NCBI GenBank assembly: GCA_002162075.1
Contig: CP021423.1
Coordinates: 2,418,001 to 2,482,000, forward strand
Direction of reading: 5' to 3'
Source of the DNA: Armatimonadetes bacterium Uphvl-Ar1
GTDB taxonomy: Bacteria > Armatimonadota > Fimbriimonadia > Fimbriimonadales > Fimbriimonadaceae
Length of the DNA: 64,000 nucleotides
The notes under the pieces are model-generated. The model saw nothing but the letters and a program-made list of their open reading frames with translations, had not been told where the DNA came from and did no database searches. Of this stretch, positions 31,798 to 41,453 are shown in pieces. How positions within the stretch are numbered: position 1 is the first letter of the stretch; each line of letters begins with the position of its first letter. The translations under genes were made by a program, and so were the position numbers.

Positions 31798-33222
31798 CTA
31801 CCCACCGCTTGTCGTCGACCAAGTCTTCGCCGAATTCCAGGCCGTATTCATGGCGATCTGAGCATTCATTCCGTACTCGCCATCGCCGCCACCGCCTCCA
31901 CCCGACTGCTCAAAGCCGCCGCCGCCTCCACCACCAATTCCCCACTCCGTTAGCGCCGCCTCAAACTGTTGAGCCATTGCAAGGCGTTGTTGTGCGGAAG
32001 CCCCCGCCCATTGCTGCCGAATCCCTGCATAAATTTTCGGCGCATTCGCAATCAGCATTTGGAGTTGCGGATCAAATCCAGGTAACCCTTGAATAATCCC
32101 CGCTCGAATCGTCATTACCGCCTCCGAAGTCACTTCGTCAGTCGGTCGGCCGCTCGCCACCCACATAAAGATCAACATCTCCATCGTCGCATCAATGTCT
32201 CCCTCACTGATCTGCTGATCCCAGCCATCCTTCGCAGGCTTGGCCGTTGTCGTCCCCATCTGATTGGTTCGGCGAGTAATCGCATCCCACATCACCTGCG
32301 CATACCCAATTCCCATCTCCGATCCGTTCCGAAACGCATTCTCAAAAACTGCCTTACCCTCCGCCCGGCTCTGATCCCGTTCGGCCTGAGTCCCCGTCGT
32401 TAAAGTCTTCAAAAGCTCGGCGCCTTGGTTTGCCAATATGCGTTTCCCTTCCGCATCTGCCTTGGAATAGAACTCAACAAATCGCTCCTGCGTCGCCAAG
32501 AACTCAGTCTCCGTGAACTGAATATCAAACAACACCTCAATCACCGTCACAAAATTCGCCACACTTCCATAAGTCAACGGCGGCTCACCTTTCACAATGA
32601 CCGCCCCCATCGGCTGACGCTTAAAATTCCCTTTCATCTGCTGCGCCGCCCCCGCAATCGAAGCCTGGCTAAACAAACCTGACCCCGAACTGCCACCCGA
32701 TCTCGGAGTACGCGACTCAATCGCGACACTATTCTCAACCTCCGTCGCCAGCTTCATCCCCTTCGCGTCCCCCGTCCGCCAAGAAGCAATCACCGCCAAC
32801 GCATTCCGCTTCCCAACCACGACTGTAATCCGCCCCGCCAAGCTCACCCCGTCCTCATCGGTATAGGTCATATCAACCCGCGCCGCCTTCCGTCCATCAA
32901 ACGTGACTTCGCTCCGCTTTTGGCTCCGGACCGTCCCGTCTTCACCTAAAACCTGAGTCAAAAATCCAACGAAAGCATCATGAATCCCGCCATGCTGACT
33001 CGCATCAATATCACTTGGCGAATTCTGCACAAACAAGGTCACATTCGCCGCTTTCTCATCGTCAGGATCGGTCACCTCCGTCAAGAAGAGCCCATCCCCA
33101 AGGTCCGTTTTCGCCGCCGACCACCCTTGTGGAACTGTGCACGCAAATGCCCCGCCCGGGTCAACATATGAACCTGCAAAACCCATCAACAACAACGCCG
33201 GGAGCAACACCTTGAGTGCCAT
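31798..33222 (-). CDS. Secreted protein of unknown function with Gly-rich C-terminus
   Basis: About 474 residues from the Met at 33222. The signal peptide M-A-L-K-V-L-L-P-A-L-L-L-M-G-F-A-G-S is followed by a domain resembling surface-exposed or lipoprotein folds (F-A-C-T-V-P-Q-G-W to about residue 150, with an anti-parallel strand pattern). A helical region of about 200 residues then leads to a tail with two long glycine runs. The middle helices (residues 180-400) recall DUF-type periplasmic proteins, but I cannot name the family. A strong terminator follows. Confidence 0.55.
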   Translation of the reverse strand: MALKVLLPALLLMGFAGSYVDPGGAFACTVPQGWSAAKTDLGDGLFLTEVTDPDDEKAANVTLFVQNSPSDIDASQHGGIHDAFVGFLTQVLGEDGTVRSQKRSEVTFDGRKAARVDMTYTDEDGVSLAGRITVVVGKRNALAVIASWRTGDAKGMKLATEVENSVAIESRTPRSGGSSGSGLFSQASIAGAAQQMKGNFKRQPMGAVIVKGEPPLTYGSVANFVTVIEVLFDIQFTETEFLATQERFVEFYSKADAEGKRILANQGAELLKTLTTGTQAERDQSRAEGKAVFENAFRNGSEMGIGYAQVMWDAITRRTNQMGTTTAKPAKDGWDQQISEGDIDATMEMLIFMWVASGRPTDEVTSEAVMTIRAGIIQGLPGFDPQLQMLIANAPKIYAGIRQQWAGASAQQRLAMAQQFEAALTEWGIGGGGGGGFEQSGGGGGGDGEYGMNAQIAMNTAWNSAKTWSTTSGG

Positions 33223-33300
33223 ACTGCTACGATACACGCGATCCACCCACCAGTCAAACTTAGTGGCGATTCCCGACTACTCTTGGCGAATATAAACTAG

Positions 33301-34593
33301 TTAATCCCCCGTCACCCGCCGAACAAACTTCCACGCATCATCCATCCCCTCCGCCACAACCATCAAATGCTCCGCATTCTCATATGTCTTAAACTCCGTC
33401 GCCTGCTTCCCAAGCGCCTCGACCGTACCCTTCAGCATCGCCATCTCTCCCGCCCCCAGACCCACAAAAACGGGAATCCCTTCCGGCATCTTGCCCCCCG
33501 CTGGCGCAAAAACCACTATCGCGTCAACATCATCCGCTGCCGCTCCCAGAGCCAAGCCGCCCCCCATCGAATGACCAGCGATCACCAGCTTTTCCATCTT
33601 GACTCCCTGAGCCGCCAGCCACGCCCGGCAATCACTGACCGCATTGCCCGAAGCTCGTGGAGAAAGCACCAACCACCCATCCTTGACCGCTCGATCAATG
33701 AATCCTCCCGCTCCATAGCTTTCTGGGAACATATTCTCGCTCCCCCCTGCCCCGTGAAGCGCAATTAAAACCCGCTTGTACTTCGACGGTTTATCGAACG
33801 GGCCAGACCCTCCGCTCACCCGGATCACCGTGCTTTCCCACCGGGCATAAACGGGCATCAAATCTTTCTGAACTTCCGGAACCGTGGACTCCGCCCGTGC
33901 CGCTGCATCCGCAACCGTGAACGGAGATTCTAAACCCCCGAGTCGACCCGCCGAAAGTTGACGCGCAACCTCGTTCCAATGTGGATGCGCAACCCTTGCA
34001 AGCCCCTGCTTGATACCAATCGCCGGTGCTCCCTTTGATCCCCAATCTTTTGCCCCAACGAGCCACGCCGAACCACTATCAAATTGGACATCCCCTACCG
34101 AAAAATTCTCCGTCCCGCGCACAGATTCATGAAAGGGGGGATAAATCATCGCAATTGCCCGATCCTGCGTTTTCACTTGGCGCACTACCGCCCCACTTGC
34201 CGGAACCATAAACTCCTGACCCTCCCACTTCAACGTGAGCGAACCCGCCCCCGCATAAGCCCGAGCTATCGTCACCTCAACCGTTTCCCCCGGCTCATAA
34301 ATCTGGGGCTTCACCCGAAAAATTAACTCCTCACCTGCTCTCGGAGTCCGACCTTCCAAAATCGCTGTTGCCTGATCAAGTTGCTGACACACTGGCCCAA
34401 ACTGACCAGAAAAGAACCCCATCACCGCCCGATTAACCAGCGGCATCGCCTGCTTCTTTTTCGCCGCATCTGCCTTCACCCAGGCCGCATCCATTACCCG
34501 CAACCGAATCCCCATGTCCACCCGGCTCGCCGTGACCTCACCCCCTGCCTGCCCCAAAATCATCAACGCCAAACTCATGACCAACATATCCAA
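33301..34593 (-). CDS. Secreted alpha/beta hydrolase (esterase-like)
   Basis: A 430-residue protein with an N-terminal signal segment (M-S-L-A-L-M-I-L-G). The first half is a beta-sandwich-like region. The second half is an alpha/beta hydrolase: oxyanion-hole H-G-A-G-G near residue 270, nucleophile G-H-S-M-G-G near residue 340 and a likely catalytic His in N-A-E-H-L near 408. It resembles PHB depolymerase- or dienelactone-type esterases. The substrate is unknown. Confidence 0.75.
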   Translation of the reverse strand: MDMLVMSLALMILGQAGGEVTASRVDMGIRLRVMDAAWVKADAAKKKQAMPLVNRAVMGFFSGQFGPVCQQLDQATAILEGRTPRAGEELIFRVKPQIYEPGETVEVTIARAYAGAGSLTLKWEGQEFMVPASGAVVRQVKTQDRAIAMIYPPFHESVRGTENFSVGDVQFDSGSAWLVGAKDWGSKGAPAIGIKQGLARVAHPHWNEVARQLSAGRLGGLESPFTVADAAARAESTVPEVQKDLMPVYARWESTVIRVSGGSGPFDKPSKYKRVLIALHGAGGSENMFPESYGAGGFIDRAVKDGWLVLSPRASGNAVSDCRAWLAAQGVKMEKLVIAGHSMGGGLALGAAADDVDAIVVFAPAGGKMPEGIPVFVGLGAGEMAMLKGTVEALGKQATEFKTYENAEHLMVVAEGMDDAWKFVRRVTGD

Positions 34594-34737
34594 CTCCTAC
34601 TCAATAGACGACCAAAACCTCTCCACGATTTACTCAATCTCCAGCCAATAGCTCTGCCTAACCAACCACGCAATACGGTCCAAATCCGAAGCCTCACGAA
34701 TGACAACCTGTTCATTTACAAAAAAATCTCAAATCTT

Positions 34738-34764
34738 TGTCGGTATCGATGCATCTCCAACGAC
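34738..34764 (+). promoter_or_regulatory. Candidate ECF42-type promoter for the YCII-sigma operon
   Basis: TGTCGG (34738-34743) and CGAC (34761-34764) are 17 bases apart and 44 bases before the YCII start. They resemble the TGTCGA ... CG(A/T)C pattern described for ECF42 targets, which would mean autoregulation. One mismatch and a short motif keep the confidence low. Confidence 0.35.
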
Positions 34765-34807
34765 ACACTATCGAGCAACCGCTCACAATACAACCGGAAA
34801 CACAAAA

Positions 34808-35170
34808 ATGAAAAACTACTTGATCACGATCTTCAACTCGCCAGAAGCCGAAAAGACCTGGGAAAATCTCACGCCCGAGCAAATGCAAGCCAGCATGGCC
34901 AAATACATGGCCTACTCAGAACGCCTCCGCAACGAGGGCCGTCTCCTCGCTGGAGAAGGACTGAGCATGAACGGCCACACTATCCAGGGGACAGGTGCGG
35001 ATCAGCATGTCACCGACGGCCCCCACATCCTCGCCAAAGAACTCGTCGGTGGATTCTATTTCATCACCGCCGAAAACCTTAATGAAGCTCTTGCAATCGC
35101 CCGAGATTGCCCGGGTCTTGCTCATGGAGCAACCGTCGAAGTCCGAGAACAAATGGACTACGGTCAGTAA
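34808..35170 (+). CDS. YCII-related (DGPF-domain) protein
   Basis: 120 residues from the ATG at 34808, M-K-N-Y-L-I-T-I-F-N. The middle has the family segment H-V-T-D-G-P-H and a ferredoxin-like alpha/beta pattern. YCII/DGPF proteins are small cytoplasmic proteins of unclear role that are commonly encoded next to ECF42 sigma factors, as here (8 bases apart). They are thought to be targets or partners of the sigma factor. Confidence 0.85.
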   Translation: MKNYLITIFNSPEAEKTWENLTPEQMQASMAKYMAYSERLRNEGRLLAGEGLSMNGHTIQGTGADQHVTDGPHILAKELVGGFYFITAENLNEALAIARDCPGLAHGATVEVREQMDYGQ

Positions 35171-35178
35171 AGAGCCAA

Positions 35179-36360
35179 ATGGACACCCCAAACTTCCGCA
35201 CCGAACACGGCAAAATCACCGCCCACTTAGTGCGGAAGTTTGGACCCAATCACCTCGACGACATCCTCGATGCAACCCAAGATGCGTTCATCACCGCCCA
35301 CCAATCTTGGCCCCATCACGGAACGCCCAAAAATCCCACTGGTTGGCTCATAACCACCGCCGAGCGACGACTCATTGACCAACTCCGCCACAAAATTCGC
35401 CTCGAAGCACTAGACTCCGATCTCCCAACCAGCGAAGCAAAGGGCCCCGACGAGCTCCACTTGTTCTTCCTTCTTTGCTCCCCCAAACTAAGCTACCAAG
35501 ATCAAATCTGCCTTATGCTTCGCACCCTCGGTGGACTCAACTCTGCCGAAATCGCCCGCCTCTTCCATCAGTCCGAAGAAGCCATCCAACGTCGAATTTC
35601 CCGTGCCAAATCAAAACTAAACCCCGCCGATCTCACCACCCAACCAACTGCTGAATCAATAAACGCAATCCTCAAAACCCTCTACCTCCTCTTCACCGAA
35701 GGGTACGAAACCGCCCGGGGGCCAGACCACATCCGCCCCGATCTTGCCCGCCAAGCTCTTATCCTCATCGCCCAGCTCGCCTTACTCACTCAAGAAGAGT
35801 TCCCCGAAGTCCATGCCCTCAAGGCCCTTATCCACTTCAACATCAGCCGATTTCCTGCGCGAATAACCACTGACAATCAACCAGTTTTTCTCGCCGACCA
35901 AGACCCCGCTCAGTATGATCAACACCAAATCCAACTCGGATTCCAGTCTTTAGAGCAAGCATTCCAAACCACCTACATCACCCAATATCATCTCGAAGCT
36001 GGACTGGCTGCCGCCATCTCTCGCAACGCTCCAGCCGAAGAAATTCTGAGTTGGCATGAACAGTTAGTGAACGCATTTCCGAGCCCTAACGCCCGCCTCT
36101 CCCACGCTATCGCCCTTGGAACAGCCCACAGCCCCGAAGCGGCCCTCACCCAGCTTGCCACCTTAACCGATCTCATCGCAAGTCCTTATTACCACGCCGC
36201 GCTTGGATTTTTTCAAGCTAAGAACAATCAGCCTGATGCCGCTGGCGAAAGTTACCGCCGCGCCATCGGACTCTCTATGTCTCAACCAGTCAAGACCGCT
36301 CTCAAAGAACGTTTGACCAACATCCATTCTTCTAAAATCCAAGCAAGGAGAAAAACGTAG
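35179..36360 (+). CDS. ECF sigma factor with C-terminal extension (ECF42 type)
   Basis: 393 residues from the ATG at 35179. Sigma2 (D-D-I-L-D-A-T-Q-D-A-F near residue 28) and sigma4 (L-N-S-A-E-I-A-R-L-F-H near residue 122) are followed by a long helical TPR-like domain (about residues 160-380) with L-F-T-E-G-Y and conserved P-A-A-E-I-L-like turns. This C-terminal extension, together with the neighbouring YCII gene, defines ECF42. The group lacks a classical anti-sigma factor, and activity is thought to depend on the extension. A TfoX-C protein follows after 10 bases. Confidence 0.88.
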   Translation: MDTPNFRTEHGKITAHLVRKFGPNHLDDILDATQDAFITAHQSWPHHGTPKNPTGWLITTAERRLIDQLRHKIRLEALDSDLPTSEAKGPDELHLFFLLCSPKLSYQDQICLMLRTLGGLNSAEIARLFHQSEEAIQRRISRAKSKLNPADLTTQPTAESINAILKTLYLLFTEGYETARGPDHIRPDLARQALILIAQLALLTQEEFPEVHALKALIHFNISRFPARITTDNQPVFLADQDPAQYDQHQIQLGFQSLEQAFQTTYITQYHLEAGLAAAISRNAPAEEILSWHEQLVNAFPSPNARLSHAIALGTAHSPEAALTQLATLTDLIASPYYHAALGFFQAKNNQPDAAGESYRRAIGLSMSQPVKTALKERLTNIHSSKIQARRKT

Positions 36361-36370
36361 GACGAAATGA

Positions 36371-36652
36371 ATGCCCGGTCGCACAATGCCGCCAACCGAT
36401 CAAACTCCCGTCGAAGAGCTCTTTAATCTGAGCAACCTAACCGGCGGGTGGCTCCGAGAACTTGAAATCACCAACTACGGCGAACTGTGTGGGGCCGACC
36501 TGCACGCTGTCTGGTTCGAACTCAAAACTCGTCAAAATCAAGTCTCCAAGCTGATGTTCTATGCTCTGTGGGGCGCAGTAAACAATGTCCACTGGAAACA
36601 AACACCTCCCGAAGTCATCCAGAATTTCGATAACTGGAGAAAAACACTCTAA
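36371..36652 (+). CDS. TfoX C-terminal domain protein
   Basis: A 93-residue protein. The helix-hairpin-helix-like C-terminal domain of TfoX/Sxy is shown by L-T-G-G-W-L-R-E-L-E-I-T-N-Y-G-E-L and the A-L-W-G-A-V segment. The N-terminal TfoX domain is absent. Such stand-alone domains occur beside YCII and sigma factor genes. Its role is unknown. Its stop interlocks with the convergent S4 gene at CTAA (36649-36652). Confidence 0.75.
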   Translation: MPGRTMPPTDQTPVEELFNLSNLTGGWLRELEITNYGELCGADLHAVWFELKTRQNQVSKLMFYALWGAVNNVHWKQTPPEVIQNFDNWRKTL

Positions 36653-36867
36653 TCCCGGCTAGTTACCAAAATCTCCTCCCCCCCAATCACCACTTGATCT
36701 CCAACCCTAATCTTCCGCCCGCGCCGCTGATCAACCTCCCCATTCACAAAAACCTCTGTCTCCGCCAAAAACATCTTGATCTCCCCCCCGTTACCAATCA
36801 TCCCCAAAGCTTTGACCAACTGCCCCAAAGTGATGAATTCTGTATAAATTCCAAATTCCCTTGCCAT
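36649..36867 (-). CDS. Small S4-domain RNA-binding protein (YaaA/RlbA-like)
   Basis: A 72-residue protein comprising one S4 fold: I-T-L-G-Q-L-V-K-A-L-G, N-G-G-E-I-K, and V-F-V-N-G-E-V-D-Q-R-R-G-R-K. Such proteins bind structured RNA, often in ribosome assembly. It is a stand-alone gene in minus orientation. Confidence 0.85.
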   Translation of the reverse strand: MAREFGIYTEFITLGQLVKALGMIGNGGEIKMFLAETEVFVNGEVDQRRGRKIRVGDQVVIGGEEILVTSRD

Positions 36868-36945
36868 AACCCCATCATGACGCCCTAATCAAAAACAATG
36901 GGGGCCCGATCGAAATGCGAGACAGGACCACCATTTGCGGACAAG

Positions 36946-37596
36946 TTACTGAGCCGCGATCTTCTTCGCGGCCATCATCAACTCTTCGGAAGTCAATCGA
37001 ACGCGATAATCCGGATTGAAATGAACATATCCAATCTTGCCCGAAGCATCCGCAATGAAAACGGAAGGCACTGGCAAAATGTGGTGAGTCTGACCTCCCG
37101 CTGTCTTCTCAAGATCAATCTTGTAATTCTCTTTGTACATCGTCACCGTCTTCTCATCAACTTCAAACGCCACGCCAAACGCTTTCATTGTTGCCGCACT
37201 GGAATCCGAGAGTAACTGATAATCCAACTTCTCCTTACCGAGTGTTTTCTTCAATTCTTCCGGTGAGTCCGGGGTCACTGCCACCAACTGGAAACCCAAC
37301 TCCATAAGTTCTTTATGCGACTTAGCCAAGGCTGCAAGATGACGGTTGCAGAACGGGCACCACCCTCCTCGATAGAAAACGAAAACCGTCGGCTTTCCCA
37401 TCGAAACTTTCTTTGCCGTAGTCGCTTTTCCTTCCAACGAAACCAAAGCTGAATCAGGAATCATCGAGCTAACCGGAATCGGCTTCGCGTCTTCTGCTTT
37501 CTGCGGAACCATCGCTTGAACGCCCGCAATTGCCGCCGTGCCCACCACTGCAAGCGCACCGAACGCCGCAATCTTCTTGAATCCAAACGAGTTCAT
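36946..37596 (-). CDS. Secreted peroxiredoxin-like (AhpC/TSA) protein
   Basis: 216 residues from the Met at 37596. A signal-like start (F-K-K-I-A-A-F-G-A-L-A-V-V-G-T-A) precedes a thioredoxin fold with F-Y-R-G-G-W-C-P-F-C-N near residue 80, giving a peroxidatic/resolving pair. Membership in the bacterioferritin-comigratory/AhpC-TSA group is clear. It is probably a periplasmic or membrane-anchored thiol peroxidase. The upstream Met at 37671 would add an unconserved 25 residues. Confidence 0.82.
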   Translation of the reverse strand: MNSFGFKKIAAFGALAVVGTAAIAGVQAMVPQKAEDAKPIPVSSMIPDSALVSLEGKATTAKKVSMGKPTVFVFYRGGWCPFCNRHLAALAKSHKELMELGFQLVAVTPDSPEELKKTLGKEKLDYQLLSDSSAATMKAFGVAFEVDEKTVTMYKENYKIDLEKTAGGQTHHILPVPSVFIADASGKIGYVHFNPDYRVRLTSEELMMAAKKIAAQ

Positions 37597-37710
37597 TTTC
37601 TGTCCACTCATGCCCAACCAAAGTGGAAAACCCCTGCGGCAGTTCCCCAAAAAGTTCAAAAAAATCATCAAAACCTGTTAAATTTCCTTTATCATTGAAG
37701 TGATAGCTCT

Positions 37711-38049
37711 ATGAACAACCGCTGGCAACACTTCAGATTCAATTACAATCGCCGCCCCATCATCTTTCGCGGCATCAATCTCTGGGCATACCCTTGGAAA
37801 GCTGTCGGGATATCCACAGAAATTCTCGGCCCCGGTCGGGACGTCACGCTTGAAGCAGGCATCTATGAAATCCGCGTCAAAGGCACCTCCCACTTCTTTG
37901 CCGCCGTCGAAATCCTGCCCAACTACTGGCTTTTCGCCGCAAAAGACGACCCCTTCGACTTCACCGGCAACCCTGCAGAAACAGAGCCGGATCCCCCTCA
38001 TCGCTCTGCTTGCGAACCGATCCCAGAATGCCTGCAAAGATACTTCTAG
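37711..38049 (+). CDS. Hypothetical protein
   Basis: A 112-residue protein with a conserved-looking globular region (F-R-G-I-N-L-W-A-Y-P-W-K and G-I-Y-E-I-R-V-K-G) and a Pro-rich, Cys-containing tail. There is no signal peptide or recognised motif. Coding evidence is the open frame, its fit between neighbours, and the absence of competing frames. Function unknown. Confidence 0.5.
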   Translation: MNNRWQHFRFNYNRRPIIFRGINLWAYPWKAVGISTEILGPGRDVTLEAGIYEIRVKGTSHFFAAVEILPNYWLFAAKDDPFDFTGNPAETEPDPPHRSACEPIPECLQRYF

Positions 38050-38052
38050 GAA

Positions 38053-38613
38053 TCAACCACGCGGAATAATGCAACCAATCGCAGCCGTTGTCGGCTGACT
38101 CACAGATAGTCCCGCTAGGATCTCATCAAGGGCCACCCGAAGGTCTCGCCGATAACCTTCCCGCACCTTGCCATGCTCCACATTTTGATTATCAATCCGG
38201 CCTCGGTACTTCATTCGCCACCCAGCATCAAACACCACAACTTCTGGCGTCACCGTTACCCCCGTCGCCTTCACCCACTTCAACTCCGGATCCATGAATC
38301 CCGGAATCTGATATCCAAATTCCTTCCAGTGCTTGCGGTACTCCGGAGCATATTTGGGTGATCCAAGATAAACCAAAGAAAAGCCAACTCCTTTCTTACC
38401 GTATTCCGCCTCAATCCGCTGAATCTCCGGTGCATAGCGGTTTGCAATCGGACATTGGTCAGTAACAAAAACTAAAACGTGGGCCCGGTTTTCACCCATT
38501 TTGAGTTGAGCCACGTCACCCGCCAAGTTCAACCCTGCTCCCAGCTCAATCGGATTAACCGGAAGCTCATCAGCTCCCACCGCAAGAATCACACCCAGTA
38601 GCCAGCCTGTCAC
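38053..38613 (-). CDS. Redoxin-like thioredoxin-fold protein
   Basis: A 186-residue protein with an N-terminal signal-like segment and a thioredoxin-like core with D-Q-C-P-I-A-N-R-Y-A-P-E-I, where one Cys replaces the usual CxxC. This sequence type is common in Planctomycetes, Armatimonadota and Acidobacteria next to cytochrome c/monooxygenase-like proteins, as here on the opposite strand with 43 bases between the starts. It probably handles thiol or copper chemistry in the periplasm; the exact partner is inferred. Confidence 0.78.
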   Translation of the reverse strand: MTGWLLGVILAVGADELPVNPIELGAGLNLAGDVAQLKMGENRAHVLVFVTDQCPIANRYAPEIQRIEAEYGKKGVGFSLVYLGSPKYAPEYRKHWKEFGYQIPGFMDPELKWVKATGVTVTPEVVVFDAGWRMKYRGRIDNQNVEHGKVREGYRRDLRVALDEILAGLSVSQPTTAAIGCIIPRG

Positions 38614-38656
38614 GACTCAAGTGTACAGCAAAAGTCTCAAAAGGTAAACTATCTCT

Positions 38657-39870
38657 ATGCTCACCAAAGCCGTTATTCCCGCCGCGGCTTCGACCGCTCT
38701 GCTGACGGTTGCCGCATTCACCCCATCCCAAAGCTCTCCCCCGAGTCCAAATTTCGCCGAAAATATCGCCCCCATCATTCAAAAAAAGTGCCTCCCTTGC
38801 CATGGCCCTGGCGGAATTGGACCATTTGACTTCACCACTTACCGCAAATTCAATCAGCATATCGAGCTCATACGCATTCAAACCCTCAGTCGGAATATGC
38901 CCCCCACCCACAGCTCATCCGATTTCGGTCCAATCGCCACCGCCCCGCCCCTCACCGACGAAGAACTCGTCACCATCCAAAGCTATATCCGCGCCGGAAC
39001 TCCCGAAGGAAAACCACTCCTGACTCCAATCGCCCGTCCCACCGAATCCACTACTCGACCAACGCTCACCCTCAATCCCAAAAGTCCAAAACCCTCTCGT
39101 GCCGAAGGTGTCATGTATTGGCAAACCGAGATTTTCCCTATCTCGAACCCAACTCACCTCACTGCCCTTAGCCTCACTCCAGAAAATCCCCGCGTCGTCC
39201 GCAGTGCTCAGTTCTATCTCGCTCAGCCCGGTACCGACCCACTCCTGATCCCCGAAAATCCCAACGTTCTCATTTCTTCCCCAACCATTGTTCCCCTAGG
39301 TTCATGGGCACCTGGCTTCCCATCCTGGAAACTTCCCCCAAAAACGAGCTTTACCCTCCCCAAAGGTTCAATGCTTATCGTTGCCAGTAAAATCCAACCG
39401 TCAGGTCGTTCCCAGTCAACTAACTTTGCCCTCAACCTCACAGTGACCCCCAACCCCAGTCAAACGCCGCCGAAATTTTAACCTTCCGAAACTCTGACTT
39501 TAAGATCCCCGCCAACGAAGCTCCTGTTATCACACTTGGAAAATCCCTGACCCAGCCAGCAACTTTGATCGGGATCATTCCAAAAGCGCGCTTTTACTGT
39601 GGAGTCGTAAGCGCAACCGTTACCGAACAAAACCAAAAGACGAAGAAACTTCTAAAACTTGATCGATGGAACCCATTTTGGACAGGTAACTATCAGTTCG
39701 CGAAGCCAATTATGCTTTCCGCCAAAGCAAAGTTGGCGTTTGATTTCACCTATTACAACGATGATCGATGCTCAATGAACGAATTCCGGGATCCGGAGAC
39801 TGTCGTCTCGGGACCCCGTTGGGAAGATGAGGTGTGCGAAATGCACCTCCTGATTAGCCGTCCTCGTTAA
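38657..39870 (+). CDS. Secreted cytochrome c / copper monooxygenase-like protein, frameshifted
   Basis: A signal peptide (A-A-A-S-T-A-L-L-T-V-A-A-F) is followed by one heme motif C-L-P-C-H in a cytochrome-like segment with G-P-F-D-F-T-T-Y and the M-P-P-T-H motif. This layout resembles the N-terminal cytochrome region of Planctomycete copper type II ascorbate-dependent monooxygenase-like proteins. The frame as given stops at 39481. One added C in either C-run at 39447-39451 or 39454-39457 reads through (A-A-E-I-L-T-F-R-N) to the stop at 39870, giving about 404 residues. The redoxin lies divergently upstream, so the two are probably functionally linked. Confidence 0.7.
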
Positions 39871-41453
39871 CGGACGAACTTAAAGCTCACTTCGTCAATA
39901 CCTGCCTGGAGACGAGCTACAGTCCGCACATCCGCAAACCACTTGATTTGCACCTTGACCGCATTCGTTCCTGGTTGCACATAACGATTTGCCTGATTCG
40001 CAATGACGACCGTTCGCGTCGTTGACGCCAGCTGGAACGGCTCAGAGCTGAATTCATCGTAGCTATTCGTCGTCCAATTGAACACCCGAATACGCTGGCG
40101 ATATCCTCCCGATGCCGCTCTTGAAACGACCTTGACTTCAATTCGATCAGGTGATGAGTCAAACGCATTGGCCGACGTTTCAATTCCTGCGGCACTTCCG
40201 TCTGGACTCGACCCACCAACTTCTGATAGTCGAAGCTCGTTTCCGTCTGACGCTTCCAAAGATGCCAAATTGCCGCTGACTACAGAAGCTCGCAGAAGCG
40301 AGAAATCCGCAGCTGGCTTTCGTCGAGTTGTTGCTTCCGTAACATCCAAAATGTAAAGACCTGTGTTGATGTCACTGACCAAAACTGTCCCACTGGGAAA
40401 GAACGGATAGCAACTCCAAGCTCCGTCATATCCGCGGTTATCATCTGCCAAAAAGGTGTCGTACCAGCCAGTTTGAATCGGAGATATTGGGTTGTCACCG
40501 ACTTCAAAGACTCTCAGACCACTGCGATAGTTGGCCTGGAATACAAATCCATCATCCACATACTGGTTATGGTCAATCGCCAACAACCCCGTAGTGAATG
40601 AACCTACATAGTAAGCATTCAGGGGATCTTCGACATTGAAAATCAGAGACCGAGTTGGAACCTGGAGGTTGCTTTCGTCGAATTCGTCGTCAACGTAAAG
40701 ATACTTCTTATCGTGGCTCAACCAACCCTGGTGACAATAACCCATGTTGGGATAAATGACTCGCTTGATCATGACCGGATTGTTTTTGTTCGTCATGTCG
40801 TAAATGTCGATCCCACGATTCTCGCTAAATCCGTACCAAATCTGCTTGCCAGCAAACGGGCCAGAGTCATAAGTAACTATCTGAGCATCGTGATGGTAGT
40901 TGGTCGTCATACTCGCCGGACCAACTTGAACCGGATTGGTCGGATCGGTTAGATCGAAGCACATTGTTGTGCCTGTCCCATTCCTAGAACCTACCGTATA
41001 CAAGAATCCGTTCTCGTCATCCATCACGACGTTATGAGTCCGACCGGGGCTCGCTATTGTCCGCACCAATGTAATGACTCCATTGTCAATATCGCGAATG
41101 TCAATCACCTGGATGCCAGTACCGGTAGCTTCCGTTACAGCATAAACAACGCCATTGTAGACCTTGACACTCCCCCACAAACTGGCAGTGTGAGGAACCG
41201 AACCAACAATCACAGAGTTTGCTGGATCAGTGATCTCAACAAAGGCCACCTTATTGTTCAAACCCATAATCGCGTATTCGCGACCAGAAGGGCTTACATA
41301 ACCCCAGCAGTCATTTCCAGATCCCGAACCAAATGCCGCGAGCGAAAAATGCTTATGCAACTTTACCGCTTGTGACTGCTGGGCTTGGCAGGTTACAGCG
41401 AGGATAGAAATCACCATCAACGCCAAAATTTTTTGTCCGATTTTTGCAAGCAT
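39867..41453 (-). CDS. Choice-of-anchor B family secreted protein
   Basis: A 528-residue protein. A signal peptide (L-A-L-M-V-I-S-I-L-A-V-T-C-Q-A) with a possible lipobox Cys is followed by a beta-propeller built of LVIVD-type repeats (for example V-A-F-V-E-I-T-D-P-A-N and I-Q-V-I-D-I-R-D), ending near residue 370. A C-terminal sandwich domain follows (about 400-528). The N-terminal part matches the choice-of-anchor B family, extracellular proteins of unknown ligand found in Bacteroidetes, Planctomycetes and related groups. It ends 4 bases inside the convergent cytochrome-like gene. Confidence 0.82.
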   Translation of the reverse strand: MLAKIGQKILALMVISILAVTCQAQQSQAVKLHKHFSLAAFGSGSGNDCWGYVSPSGREYAIMGLNNKVAFVEITDPANSVIVGSVPHTASLWGSVKVYNGVVYAVTEATGTGIQVIDIRDIDNGVITLVRTIASPGRTHNVVMDDENGFLYTVGSRNGTGTTMCFDLTDPTNPVQVGPASMTTNYHHDAQIVTYDSGPFAGKQIWYGFSENRGIDIYDMTNKNNPVMIKRVIYPNMGYCHQGWLSHDKKYLYVDDEFDESNLQVPTRSLIFNVEDPLNAYYVGSFTTGLLAIDHNQYVDDGFVFQANYRSGLRVFEVGDNPISPIQTGWYDTFLADDNRGYDGAWSCYPFFPSGTVLVSDINTGLYILDVTEATTRRKPAADFSLLRASVVSGNLASLEASDGNELRLSEVGGSSPDGSAAGIETSANAFDSSPDRIEVKVVSRAASGGYRQRIRVFNWTTNSYDEFSSEPFQLASTTRTVVIANQANRYVQPGTNAVKVQIKWFADVRTVARLQAGIDEVSFKFVR

